Source of the DNA: Palsa-504 sp963739135
GTDB lineage: Bacteria > Actinomycetota > Actinomycetes > Streptosporangiales > Streptosporangiaceae
Reading direction: 5' to 3'
DNA: 64,000 nucleotides
Assembly (NCBI GenBank): GCA_963739135.1
Contig: CAVTZG010000021.1
Span: 744,001 to 808,000, forward strand
Shown: positions 15,331 to 23,248 of the stretch, piece after piece
Numbering within the stretch: the stretch's first letter is position 1
Layout: every line of letters begins with the position of its first letter
Translations under genes and position numbers: made by a program
The notes under the pieces: model-generated
Database searches by the model: none
Told to the model about the DNA's origin: nothing
Seen by the model: only the letters and a program-made list of their open reading frames with translations

Positions 15331-16629
15331 TTATGCGGAGAAGCCGGGGGTCAGGCTGGCCCAGACCGCGTCGTAGTCCTGCTGGCGGTGCTCGGCATGC
15401 ATCGCCTGCCGGGTCGGGATGATCATCCAGCGGCTCTCGAACATGAAGGCCAGCGTGCCGTCCAGCTTCTGCGGGCGCAGCTCGGCCGTGCTGGCCCGGG
15501 CGAACGTGTCGGCGTCCGGGCCGTGCGAGGTGAAGGTGTTGTGCAGGCTGGCCCCGCCGGGCTCGAAGCCTTCGGCCTTGGCGTCGTAGACGCCGCGGAC
15601 CAGGCCCATGAACTCGGACATGATGTTGCGGTGGTACCAGGGCGGGCGGAAGGTGTCCTCGCCCACCAGCCAGCGCGGCGGGAAGATCACGAAGTCGACG
15701 TTGGCCAGGCCGGGCAGCTCGCTGGGCGAGGTGAGCACGGTGAAGATGGACGGGTCGGGATGGTCGAAGCTGATCGTGCCGATCACCATGAAGTTCGCGG
15801 TGTCGTACTTGTACGGGACGTAGTTCCCGTGCCAGCCGACCACGTCCAGCGGCGAGTGGTCGTAGTCGGCGGCCCACAGGTTCCCGCCGAACTTCTGCAC
15901 CACCTGCACGGTGGCCGCCAAGGCGTCCCGGTCCTCGTAGCGGGCAGTGGGGACCAGGAAGTCACGCTCGTTAGCCAGCCCGTTGGCGCCGATCGCGCCG
16001 CGTTCGGGCAGCGCGAACGCGGCGCCGAAGTTCTCGCACAGGTAGCCGCGGACCGGCCCTTCCGGGAGCTCGACACGGAACCTGATACCGCGCGGGACCA
16101 CCGCGATCTCGCCGGGCGTCACGGCCAGCGCCCCGAGTTCGGTGTGCAGGGCGACCGGGCCGTGCTCGGGCACGAACAGCAGCTCGCCGTCGGAGTCGAC
16201 GAAGTACCGGTCGGTCATGGACCGGTTCGCCGCGTACATGTGGACGGCCATCCCGTTGCGGGTCCGCAGGTCGCCGTTGCCCGCCACGGTGTAGAGCCCG
16301 TCGATGAAGTCGGTGTCCGCGGCCGGAATGGGGAGCGGATTCCAGCGCAGCCGGTTCGGGTCCGGCTCGATCTCGTCGAACGGGGTACCCCGCAGCATCC
16401 CGTTGGCGATGCGGGAGAAACCGGGGTGCGCGGCCGAGGGCATGATCCGGTAGACCCAGGTGCGCCGGTTCACCGCGCGCGGCTGGGTGAACGCGGTCCC
16501 GCTGAGCTGTTCGGCGTACAGGCCGAGCGGCGCGCGCTGCGGCGAGTTGCGCCCGGCGGGCACCGCCCCGGGCACTGCTTCGCTGACGAACTCGTTCCCG
16601 AACCCCCGCTGGTAGGTGTAGTCGCTCAC
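15331..16629 (-). CDS. hmgA: Homogentisate 1,2-dioxygenase
   Basis: 432 residues, the usual length. The N-terminus YQRGFGNEFVSEAVPGA and NSPQRAPLGLYAEQLSGTAF are diagnostic. The iron ligands are visible as His333 and Glu339 in WYHRNIMSEFMGL and His369 in NTFTSHGPDAD. The enzyme opens the ring of homogentisate to maleylacetoacetate in tyrosine and phenylalanine breakdown. No maleylacetoacetate isomerase or fumarylacetoacetase gene is next to it. It leads a two-gene unit with the paiB remnant. Confidence 0.97.
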   Translation of the reverse strand: MSDYTYQRGFGNEFVSEAVPGAVPAGRNSPQRAPLGLYAEQLSGTAFTQPRAVNRRTWVYRIMPSAAHPGFSRIANGMLRGTPFDEIEPDPNRLRWNPLPIPAADTDFIDGLYTVAGNGDLRTRNGMAVHMYAANRSMTDRYFVDSDGELLFVPEHGPVALHTELGALAVTPGEIAVVPRGIRFRVELPEGPVRGYLCENFGAAFALPERGAIGANGLANERDFLVPTARYEDRDALAATVQVVQKFGGNLWAADYDHSPLDVVGWHGNYVPYKYDTANFMVIGTISFDHPDPSIFTVLTSPSELPGLANVDFVIFPPRWLVGEDTFRPPWYHRNIMSEFMGLVRGVYDAKAEGFEPGGASLHNTFTSHGPDADTFARASTAELRPQKLDGTLAFMFESRWMIIPTRQAMHAEHRQQDYDAVWASLTPGFSA

Positions 16630-16802
16630 GCCTCCATCAAATCACTGGGCCAGGGGCGCGCGAGGCGCGAGGGGCGACGGCGATGGGAAGCTGGGGATGG
16701 CTTCGGCTATCAGGGCGGGGCTGTGCCGGTGCGCGGCATGACCGCACTGACCACGTTGATGAACGTGGACAGGTCAGCCACGGACCGTTCGGCAGAAGGG
16801 AT

Positions 16803-17780
16803 TTACTCGGCCTGGTACATCCTGATCACGGAGTCGTAGTCGGGGTCGGGGGTCAGGCCCAGCCGGGCCGCACGGTCGGCGCGGATCCGGGCGGGCCAGG
16901 AGGCGAACATCCGGGCCACCGCCGGATCGGGCACCCAGTCGATCAGCGCGGTGGCCTGCGGGCCCGCCACCCGGGCCAGGGCGGCGGCCATGTCGGCGAC
17001 GGTCAGGGTCAGGGCGGGCATGGTGAGCGCGGTGCGGCCGCCCCAGGCCGCCTCGGAGGAGGTGGCGGCGCACAGCAGCGCGCCGACGGCCTTGGCCGGG
17101 GAGGCCAGGGCGACCTCGGTGCCCGGGTCGACCGGGCAGACGGCCCGCTGGCCGGCCAGCGGCTCCCTGATGATGCCGGACAGGAAGCCGGAGGCCGCGG
17201 CGTTGGGCAGGCCCGGGCGCACGCTGACCGTCATCAGGCGCACGGCCCGGCCGTTCAGGTAACCCTTGCGGGTGTAATCGGCCAGCAGGTACTCGCACAT
17301 CACCTTCTGGGTGCCGTAGCTGGTCTGCGGCGTGGGCCAGGTGTCATCGGTGATGACCTGCTCGGGTGGTCCGCCGAACACGGCGACCGAGCTGGAGAAC
17401 ACCACCACCGGGCTGCTGCCCAGCGCGCGACAGGACGCCAGCAGCGCCGCGGTGGCCTGCAGGTTGGCCCGCAGGCCCAGGTCGAAGTCCGCCTCGCACT
17501 CGGCGCTGACCGCGGCCGCGAGGTGGAAGATCACCTCGGCGCCGGCCAGCGTGTCCCGGGCGGCGGCCTCGTGATCCATCAGCTCGCCGAGGTCGCCGCG
17601 GACGGGCGTCACCCGCTCGTCGGCGGCCAGGTCGGGCGGAACCGGCACCCGGTCGATGAGCGTCAGCCGGTCCAGCGGCCGCGCCTGGCTGCCCGCCGCC
17701 CGCAGGGATCCGGCGGCCAGGAGTTCCCTGGCCAGGCGCGAACCCAGGAATCCGGCACTGCCGGTCACCACCACGTGCAC
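16803..17780 (-). CDS. denD: NAD-dependent epimerase/dehydratase, D-erythronate dehydrogenase type
   Basis: 325 residues, extended SDR fold. The NAD motif is VVVTGSAGFLGSRLARELLA and the catalytic YxxxK is SYGTQKVMCEYLLADY. The stretches VFSSSVAVFGGPPEQVI, VSVRPGLPNAAASGFLSGII and REPLAGQ are characteristic of DenD-like proteins, which oxidise D-erythronate or related four-carbon acid sugars. The usual kinase, aldolase or isomerase partners are not adjacent, so the symbol rests on sequence pattern only. Upstream of the 3' end (16640-16790) lies a short minus-strand frame of no known family. Confidence 0.75.
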   Translation of the reverse strand: MHVVVTGSAGFLGSRLARELLAAGSLRAAGSQARPLDRLTLIDRVPVPPDLAADERVTPVRGDLGELMDHEAAARDTLAGAEVIFHLAAAVSAECEADFDLGLRANLQATAALLASCRALGSSPVVVFSSSVAVFGGPPEQVITDDTWPTPQTSYGTQKVMCEYLLADYTRKGYLNGRAVRLMTVSVRPGLPNAAASGFLSGIIREPLAGQRAVCPVDPGTEVALASPAKAVGALLCAATSSEAAWGGRTALTMPALTLTVADMAAALARVAGPQATALIDWVPDPAVARMFASWPARIRADRAARLGLTPDPDYDSVIRMYQAE

Positions 17781-17823
17781 CCCGGCATCTTACGTGCCGC
17801 AGGCGGCCGGGTAAGGGCCGGGG

Positions 17824-18255
17824 CTACTGCCCTGAGATCTTGGCCGACCTCAGCCGGCGCAGCCGCAAGATCTCGGTGTCACGAGCCTGCAGCACCGGCT
17901 CGACCACGTTCATGGCGGCGTGCACGGCAAGCTCGGGATCCCCAGGGACCCCGTAACGCAGGAAGCTGCGGGCCAGGGCCCGGCGCAGCCGCTGCGCGGT
18001 GACGCCCAGCAGGTCCGGCGGGTCCGGCAGCGGGCCGGCTTCGCTGGCTGCGCCGTCGCGCCTGGCCCGGCCCGCGGGACGGCGCGGGCTGGCCCGCCGG
18101 CCCCGGCCGGACGTCCGCGCCGCCCATCGTTCCGGCACCGGGGGCGCATCAGGCTCATCGCCACCAGGCACGCGGAACAGCGGGGTCATCACCCACGGCT
18201 GCGGCGATGCCGATGCGGGGGCACGCCGCTTTGGTAGGGTCGGCTCCGGGAGCAT
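17824..18255 (-). CDS. Hypothetical actinobacterial protein
   Basis: About 143 residues from the ATG at 18255, which is preceded by AGGAAGG. The N-terminal half is disordered and rich in Pro, Arg and Ala. The C-terminal ~60 residues form a helical block (LLGVTAQRLRRALARSFLRY, PELAVHAAMNVVEPVLQARD, TEILRLRRL). I do not recognise the family. It is divergent from the aldo/keto reductase. Confidence 0.55.
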   Translation of the reverse strand: MLPEPTLPKRRAPASASPQPWVMTPLFRVPGGDEPDAPPVPERWAARTSGRGRRASPRRPAGRARRDGAASEAGPLPDPPDLLGVTAQRLRRALARSFLRYGVPGDPELAVHAAMNVVEPVLQARDTEILRLRRLRSAKISGQ

Positions 18256-18382
18256 TGGCGTGGCCTTCCTATCTGGATTGTCTTCACAGCGCCGATGCTC
18301 CCCCTTTGATGCCCTCATGTCACACATGTCCAGGTCACACGGCGTGTCACCAAAGTTCCGCAGCGTCCTCTAGCCTGGTCTG

Positions 18383-19360
18383 ATGAGGTATCTGAGCGCG
18401 GGCGCAGGCCCTGACACCGTGCGGATCTCCAGGATCGGGCTGGGTACCTGGCAGTTCGGCTCGCGGGAATGGGGATACGGTCCGGCCTACGCCGGGCAGG
18501 AGGCGCGGGCCATCGTGCGCCGCGCGCTGGAGCTGGGCGTGACGTTGTTCGACACGGCCGAAATCTACGGTCTGGGCCGCAGCGAGCGGATCCTCGGCGA
18601 GGCCCTCGGGCCGGCCAGAGAGTCGGCCTTCTTGGCTACGAAGCTCTTCCCGCTGCTGCCGGTGGCCCCAGTGGTGGAGCAGCGCGCCGTGGCCAGCGCG
18701 AACCGGCTGGGGACCAGCAGGCTCGACCTGTACCAGGTGCACCAGCCCAACCCGCTGGTCCGCGACGGCACGATCATGCGCGGCATGCGCGCGCTGCAGC
18801 GGGTCGGGCTGGTCGGCGAGGTCGGAGTGAGCAACTACTCGCTGGCCCGCTGGCGCGCCGCGGAGGACGCGCTGGGCGCCCCGGTGCTGAGCAACCAGGT
18901 CAGGTACAGCCTGGTGAACCGGGCGCCGGAACGCGACCTGCTGCCGTTCGCCGCCTCGACCGGTCACCTGGTGATCGCCTACAGCCCGCTGGCCCAGGGG
19001 CTGCTGTCGGGTAAGTACCAGCAGGACCACCGGCCGGCCAACCGGGTCCGGGCCGCCAACCCGCTGTTCCTTCCGGAGAACCTCAAGCTGGCCGCCGACC
19101 TGATCGCGGCCCTGCGCGAGGTGGCGGACGCGCATTCCGCCACGCCTGCGCAGATCGCCCTGGCCTGGGCCATCCACCGGCCCGCGGTGGTGGCGATTCC
19201 GGGCGCGTCCAGCCTCGGGCAGCTGGAGAGCAACGTGGCTGCCGCCGATATCGAGCTCACTGACGCCGAGTACCAGACGCTGAACGCGGCCTCGGACCGG
19301 TTCCGGCCCGTCACCGGGCTTGCCGCTCTCCCCCGCCAGCTCCGGGCCCGGTTCGGCTAG
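18383..19360 (+). CDS. Aldo/keto reductase
   Basis: 325 residues, standard length. The N-terminal RIGLGTWQFGSREWGYGP, catalytic Asp-Tyr in TLFDTAEIYGLGRSERILGE, Lys in FLATKLFP, and His in LYQVHQPNPL are present. The NADPH-binding tail VVAIPGASSLGQLESNVAAA is also present. Substrate unknown; single gene ending at an inverted repeat shared with the convergent small gene. Confidence 0.9.
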   Translation: MRYLSAGAGPDTVRISRIGLGTWQFGSREWGYGPAYAGQEARAIVRRALELGVTLFDTAEIYGLGRSERILGEALGPARESAFLATKLFPLLPVAPVVEQRAVASANRLGTSRLDLYQVHQPNPLVRDGTIMRGMRALQRVGLVGEVGVSNYSLARWRAAEDALGAPVLSNQVRYSLVNRAPERDLLPFAASTGHLVIAYSPLAQGLLSGKYQQDHRPANRVRAANPLFLPENLKLAADLIAALREVADAHSATPAQIALAWAIHRPAVVAIPGASSLGQLESNVAAADIELTDAEYQTLNAASDRFRPVTGLAALPRQLRARFG

Positions 19361-19383
19361 GCGCCCGTCCGGTGCTTGCCCAG

Positions 19384-19440
19384 GGTGGTGAAACCGGGCT
19401 GTCACCACCATAGAACGTAGTCAAACCCGGGTTTCACCAC
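19384..19440. terminator. Inverted repeat between convergent genes, likely bidirectional terminator
   Basis: GTGGTGAAACCGGG (19385-19398) is complementary to CCCGGGTTTCACCAC (19426-19440) with one bulged base. It lies between the 3' ends of the aldo/keto reductase (plus) and the small gene ending at 19454 (minus). No T-run is present, as is usual in high-GC actinomycetes. Confidence 0.6.
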
Positions 19441-19453
19441 ACGGTCACCGCGC

Positions 19454-19591
19454 TTAGCCGACCTTGCGGGCCTTCCAGACTTCTTCGGTGGGCCAGCGCC
19501 GGGCCCATTCGAGGGTGGCCAGCGGGTTGCGGGTGTGGGCGTCCGCCTCGGGCTGCAGCTCGGGGCCGTCAATCCCATTTCCCGCTCGCAT
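19454..19591 (-). CDS. Small conserved-looking protein (45 residues)
   Basis: From the ATG at 19591 (CCGGAG eight bases upstream) the frame reads MRAGNGIDGPELQPEADAHT and ends LEWARRWPTEEVWKARKVG. Codon use is normal for the genome and composition is charged and Trp-rich, unlike shadow frames. It is convergent with the aldo/keto reductase across a terminator-like repeat and divergent from the deaminase gene. Family not recognised. Confidence 0.5.
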   Translation of the reverse strand: MRAGNGIDGPELQPEADAHTRNPLATLEWARRWPTEEVWKARKVG

Positions 19592-19652
19592 CCGCGCGGC
19601 TCCGGTGGTTACTGTCGGCGGGGAATAGCCTGTGCTGCGAAGGGTGGTGGGC

Positions 19653-20144
19653 ATGCAATCAGGGCAAGGGCCCCAGTGGCGGCCGCTGAAGCGCCATGAC
19701 AGCCACATAGCGGAGCAGATGGTGGAGCGGGCGGCGGAACTGGCCCGGGATTCGCACGCCAGGACCCGGCACGCCGCGGTGCTGATGCGGGACGGCAGCA
19801 TGCTGGCCTGGGGCACCAACGGGGTGCCGTTCCCCGGGGAAGACCACTGCTACTGCAAGTTCGGCGACTTCGGCCACCATGACCAGTGCCGGACCCACGC
19901 CGAGCAGCGGGCGATCACGCTGGCCCGCGAGGGTGACGGCTGGCGGATGCTGCAGGGCGCGAAGCTGATCTACGTGCGGCTGGAGGCGGACGACTCGGTC
20001 CGGCTGGAAGAGCCGCATTTCTGCGCCCGCTGCAGCCGGCTGGCGCTGTCGCTGGGCGTGGCGGAGTGGATCTTCGCCCTGTCCGAGGGGCTGGTCGGGT
20101 ACACCTCGGCCGACTACGACCAAGTGGCCCAGCTCAGGTGGTAA
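19653..20144 (+). CDS. Cytidine/deoxycytidylate deaminase-like zinc protein
   Basis: About 163 residues from the ATG at 19653. The zinc site is THAEQ (His82, catalytic Glu84) and the CARC pair Cys124/Cys127, in PHFCARCSRLALSLGVAEWI, spaced as in the CDA superfamily. PHFC replaces the usual PCxxC. A second cluster of Cys/His (EDHCYCKFGDFGHHDQC) precedes the active site and may form an extra metal site. The substrate is unclear; it could be a nucleotide or a secondary-metabolite base. Confidence 0.7.
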   Translation: MQSGQGPQWRPLKRHDSHIAEQMVERAAELARDSHARTRHAAVLMRDGSMLAWGTNGVPFPGEDHCYCKFGDFGHHDQCRTHAEQRAITLAREGDGWRMLQGAKLIYVRLEADDSVRLEEPHFCARCSRLALSLGVAEWIFALSEGLVGYTSADYDQVAQLRW

Positions 20145-20201
20145 CGCTTTATAGGGTTCCTCAGCGCCAGCGGCCCGCGCCGGCGGCCGGCGTCAGCGGC
20201 G

Positions 20202-20597
20202 TCAGTGCAGCTCGCCGGACGCATTGAGGTCGTCGAAGAGCAGTTGGTCGACCGGGGGGACCCGGTGGCGGTCGGCGTAGCAGAACCAGGCCAGCTCGTC
20301 GATCTCGCTGCTGGCGGTGAGGGTCCCGGAGTAGTCGCCGGTGTAGCAGCTCATCCGGACCACGGCGGCGCCGGGCTGGCCGGGCGGCTGGTCGGCCTGA
20401 TAGGTGCCCACGTGCTGGACAGTCTCCGGGAGCAGCACAACCGTGAGTTCCTCGGCGATCTCACGCAGCAGGGTCTGCAGGTCGGTTTCCCGGCCCTCGC
20501 GCTTGCCGCCGGGAACATAGAAGACGTCCCGGCCACGAGGCCGGGCGCACAGGATCCTGCCGCCCTCCAGGTTCACCCAGGCCACCGTGTCGATCAC
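20202..20597 (-). CDS. Nudix hydrolase
   Basis: 131 residues. The Nudix box begins GGKREGRETD at residue 30 and ends REIAEELTV, matching GX5EX7REUXEEXGU except for Thr at the usual last Gly. The family hydrolyses nucleoside diphosphates linked to other moieties and needs Mg2+. No specificity motif that I recognise. It is convergent with the deaminase gene. Confidence 0.85.
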   Translation of the reverse strand: MIDTVAWVNLEGGRILCARPRGRDVFYVPGGKREGRETDLQTLLREIAEELTVVLLPETVQHVGTYQADQPPGQPGAAVVRMSCYTGDYSGTLTASSEIDELAWFCYADRHRVPPVDQLLFDDLNASGELH

Positions 20598-20701
20598 GAC
20601 CAGCAGGTTACGGCTCAGGCCGGGACCAGGACGACACGGGGGACGGATGCGTCCGCCGGGTAACGGGTAAGCACGCAGACAGGAGAACGGAGGTTGCCGG
20701 C

Positions 20702-20828
20702 ATGAGCTACGAGGGGCCGGGCGCTGACCGGTGAGCGGTGGGAGGTATACGGCGATTGGGAAGAGGATCCCGCGCGGCTGGAGGCCAAGATCTTCTACCG
20801 CCTCGCGGATGCGGCTGGGGTGAGGTAA
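20702..20828 (+). pseudogene. Small ORF interrupted by a one-base frameshift
   Basis: A strong ribosome binding site (GGAGAACGGAGG) precedes an ATG at 20702 that reads MSYEGP and then, in its own frame, stops. Removing one G from the run at 20716-20721 joins it to ALTGERWEVYGDWEEDPARL then EAKIFYRLADAAGVR and a TAA at 20828. The downstream part has convincing coding character, so a ~41-residue protein with a recent indel or sequencing error is likely. It precedes the HAD hydrolase and may share its transcript. Function unknown. Confidence 0.45.
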
Positions 20829-20869
20829 ACCCTGGGGAATGCGATGCTGGACCGGACGGGAGGTTACCG

Positions 20870-21544
20870 GTGGCGGATAAGTGGCTGACGTTCGACTGCT
20901 ACGGGACGATCGCGGACTGGAACGCGGGAATGGCCGGGGCGCTCGAGGCGATGGCGGGAGCGGACGCCGGGCGGCTGCTGGCCGCCTATCACCGCGAGGA
21001 GCTCGAGCTCAAGGCCGGCCCGGGCTGGATGCCCTACCGTGAAGTGCTGACCGCCGGGCTGGCGTCGGCCGCCAGGCACGAGGGCCTCACCCTGGCCCAG
21101 GGCGACGAGCAGGCGTTCGTCCGGGCCTGGCCGGACATGCCGGTCTTCGAGGACGCGGGACCGGCGTTGAGCGCGCTGCGGGAGCAGGGCTGGCGGCTGG
21201 CCATCTTGACCAACTGCGACGATGACCTGTTCGCCACGACCAGGTCACGGCTGCCGGTGCCGTTCGATGCGGTGATCACGGCCCAGGAGGTCGGCAGCTA
21301 CAAGCCGGACCTGGCGCATTTCCGCGCCTTCGCCGACCAGACGATGGTCAGCAAGGCCAGCTGGATTCACGTGGCCAACAGCTGGGTGCATGACATCCTG
21401 CCCGCGGCCCGGATGGGACTGCGCTCGGTCTGGGTCGACCGCGACGGCACCGGGCATCCCGCCAAGCTGGCCGAGCGGCGCATCACCGCGATGCGCAGGC
21501 TGCCGGAGGCGGTCGCGGACGTCAGCGCCGTCCTGCCCCGGTAG
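20870..21544 (+). CDS. HAD-superfamily hydrolase, haloacid-dehalogenase type II-like
   Basis: 224 residues from a GTG at 20870 with GGGAGG seven bases upstream. Motif I is LTFDCYGTIADWNAG (nucleophile Asp9), motif II is LAILTNCDDDLF, motif III is YKPDLAHF, and motif IV lies around HVANSWVHDILPAARMGL. These match the L-2-haloacid dehalogenase-like branch. Whether it removes halide or acts as a phosphatase cannot be told from the sequence. Confidence 0.85.
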   Translation: MADKWLTFDCYGTIADWNAGMAGALEAMAGADAGRLLAAYHREELELKAGPGWMPYREVLTAGLASAARHEGLTLAQGDEQAFVRAWPDMPVFEDAGPALSALREQGWRLAILTNCDDDLFATTRSRLPVPFDAVITAQEVGSYKPDLAHFRAFADQTMVSKASWIHVANSWVHDILPAARMGLRSVWVDRDGTGHPAKLAERRITAMRRLPEAVADVSAVLPR

Positions 21545-21551
21545 GCCGGGT

Positions 21552-23099
21552 TCAGGAGCTTAACGACCCGGCGAAGGCGGCGGCGTCGCTCGAGCAGCTG
21601 GCCGCCGCGGTGATGCCGCCGTTGGCCTGGGCCAGGCTGCTGATGCCCGAGGCCGACGCGCTCGGGGTGGGCGAGGCGGTCAAGGTCCCCGTCGGCTGGA
21701 CCGTGGGCGTCGCCGCGGGGGTCGCGGTCGGCGTGGCGGCGGGCGTCAGGCCGGTGAAGTCCGAGCCGAGGACCAGCTGCACCGTGCCCGGTGTCAGGGT
21801 GGAGTCCTGCAGTTCGGTGACGTTGGTGAGTTCCTGCTTGAGGGTGTTGACCGCGGCCATGTCCGCGGCGGAGGCGTACTCGATCACCGAGTTGGTGTAG
21901 GCGAAGCTGGCGGCGTTACCGGTGCCGGTCACGTCGAAGCCGCGGCTGGTCAGGCCGATGGCCGCCTGGTCGGCGAGGCCCTTGGCGCCGGAGCCGTTCA
22001 GCACCTCGACCTTGACGTTGGACGGGCTGGTGGTGAGGACCTGGGCGCCGGTGCCGGTCGTGGTGGTGGGGACGGGCTTGATCTTCGGCACGGTCACGTC
22101 GTGGGCGATGGCGGAGAACACCTCGCTGGCCTGCGGCTCCGCGAACTGCACCCGGTCCGGCTCGGGTGTCCACGGCTCGTTAGGCGCGGTGATGAACTGG
22201 ACGTCCTTGCTGGACAGGTGGTGCAGGCTCTCGCCGATGCTGACCAGGTCCGAGACCGACATGCCGCTGTCGGTGGTCATCGAGGCGGCGGCGTCGGTGA
22301 CCACGCTGAGCAGCCTGAGCGGGTCAGACAGCAGGCCGCTGCCCAGCACGCCCTTCACCACCTGCGCGGACATGAACTGGTCGCGCTGGATCCGCTCCAG
22401 GTCCGATCCGGTTCCGATGTCCTCGCGGGTGCGCCAGAAGGCCAGGGCCTGGATTCCGTTGATGTGATGCTCGCCGGCGGCCAGGTCAAGGCCGGAGACG
22501 GGATCGTTCACGTTGTACGGGACGCAGACGTTGACCCCGCCGAGGTCGTTGACGACATTGACGAAGCCGAGCATCCCGATCCCGATGAAATGGTTGATGT
22601 AAATGCCGGTCTGCTGCTCGACCGTCTTCCACAGGCACACCGGGCCGCCGATCTGCAGCAGGGCGTTGATCTGCACGTAGGACTCGGGATTGGCCTGCTG
22701 GCCGGTGTATCCGGGGCCGGCGGCGCAGGCGTACATCGGCACCATGGTGTCGCGGGGGATGCTCAGCACGGTGACCAGGTGCCGTCCCGGGGATATGTGC
22801 ACGATCATGATCGTGTCGGTGTTGTCGGTCTGGTCGCTGCCGGTGCGCAGGATGTACTGCTCGTGCGCGTCCAGGCCCTTCCGGCTGTCATTGCCGTAGA
22901 CCAGGATGTTCTCCGAGGTGGTGCTGTACTGCGGCGGGCGCACGCCGAGCTCGCCGCCCGGGTTGACCCGGGTGATGCTGTCGTAAACCTCCCGGTATTT
23001 CAGGTACGCGGCGAGGGTTCCGGCACCGAGAATGACCACCGCCGCCACGGCGACCCAGCGGAGAATATGCCGCTTGCCGTCGCGCGGCCCGCTCCGCAT
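21552..23099 (-). CDS. LytR-CpsA-Psr (LCP) family cell-wall ligase
   Basis: About 515 residues from the ATG at 23099 (GGAGG six bases upstream). A single N-terminal membrane helix (HILRWVAVAAVVILGAGTL) anchors an extracellular LCP domain: ENILVYGNDSRKG, TDTIMIVHISPGRHLVTVLS, IPRDTMVP, INHFIGIGMLGFVNVVNDLG and GIQALAFWRTREDIGTGSDL. It is followed by a LytR_C domain (VKVEVLNGSGAKGLADQAAI) and a Pro/Thr/Ala-rich low-complexity tail. LCP proteins transfer lipid-linked glycopolymers to peptidoglycan (arabinogalactan or teichoic-acid-like polymers in actinobacteria). An in-frame extension to 23201 is possible but unsupported. Confidence 0.93.
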   Translation of the reverse strand: MRSGPRDGKRHILRWVAVAAVVILGAGTLAAYLKYREVYDSITRVNPGGELGVRPPQYSTTSENILVYGNDSRKGLDAHEQYILRTGSDQTDNTDTIMIVHISPGRHLVTVLSIPRDTMVPMYACAAGPGYTGQQANPESYVQINALLQIGGPVCLWKTVEQQTGIYINHFIGIGMLGFVNVVNDLGGVNVCVPYNVNDPVSGLDLAAGEHHINGIQALAFWRTREDIGTGSDLERIQRDQFMSAQVVKGVLGSGLLSDPLRLLSVVTDAAASMTTDSGMSVSDLVSIGESLHHLSSKDVQFITAPNEPWTPEPDRVQFAEPQASEVFSAIAHDVTVPKIKPVPTTTTGTGAQVLTTSPSNVKVEVLNGSGAKGLADQAAIGLTSRGFDVTGTGNAASFAYTNSVIEYASAADMAAVNTLKQELTNVTELQDSTLTPGTVQLVLGSDFTGLTPAATPTATPAATPTVQPTGTLTASPTPSASASGISSLAQANGGITAAASCSSDAAAFAGSLSS

Positions 23100-23248
23100 G
23101 GCTGACCTCCGTAGCGACTGGGTAGCCAGTCGCCTGCCTAACGGGTAAACACTGCCCGTAGTTCCCCAAATGCTACCCAGCATCTGCAGATTCATCCGCA
23201 ACAGGAGGCCTGACTTAATGCGCCGGTAAGGGAATTCCCGGTTATGAC

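Noticed and set aside
14578..16839. 753-codon plus-strand open frame opposite hmgA and paiB
   Set aside because: It is the antisense shadow of strongly conserved hmgA and paiB sequence; the product has no family motif and an arginine/glycine/valine-rich composition typical of GC-rich shadow frames.
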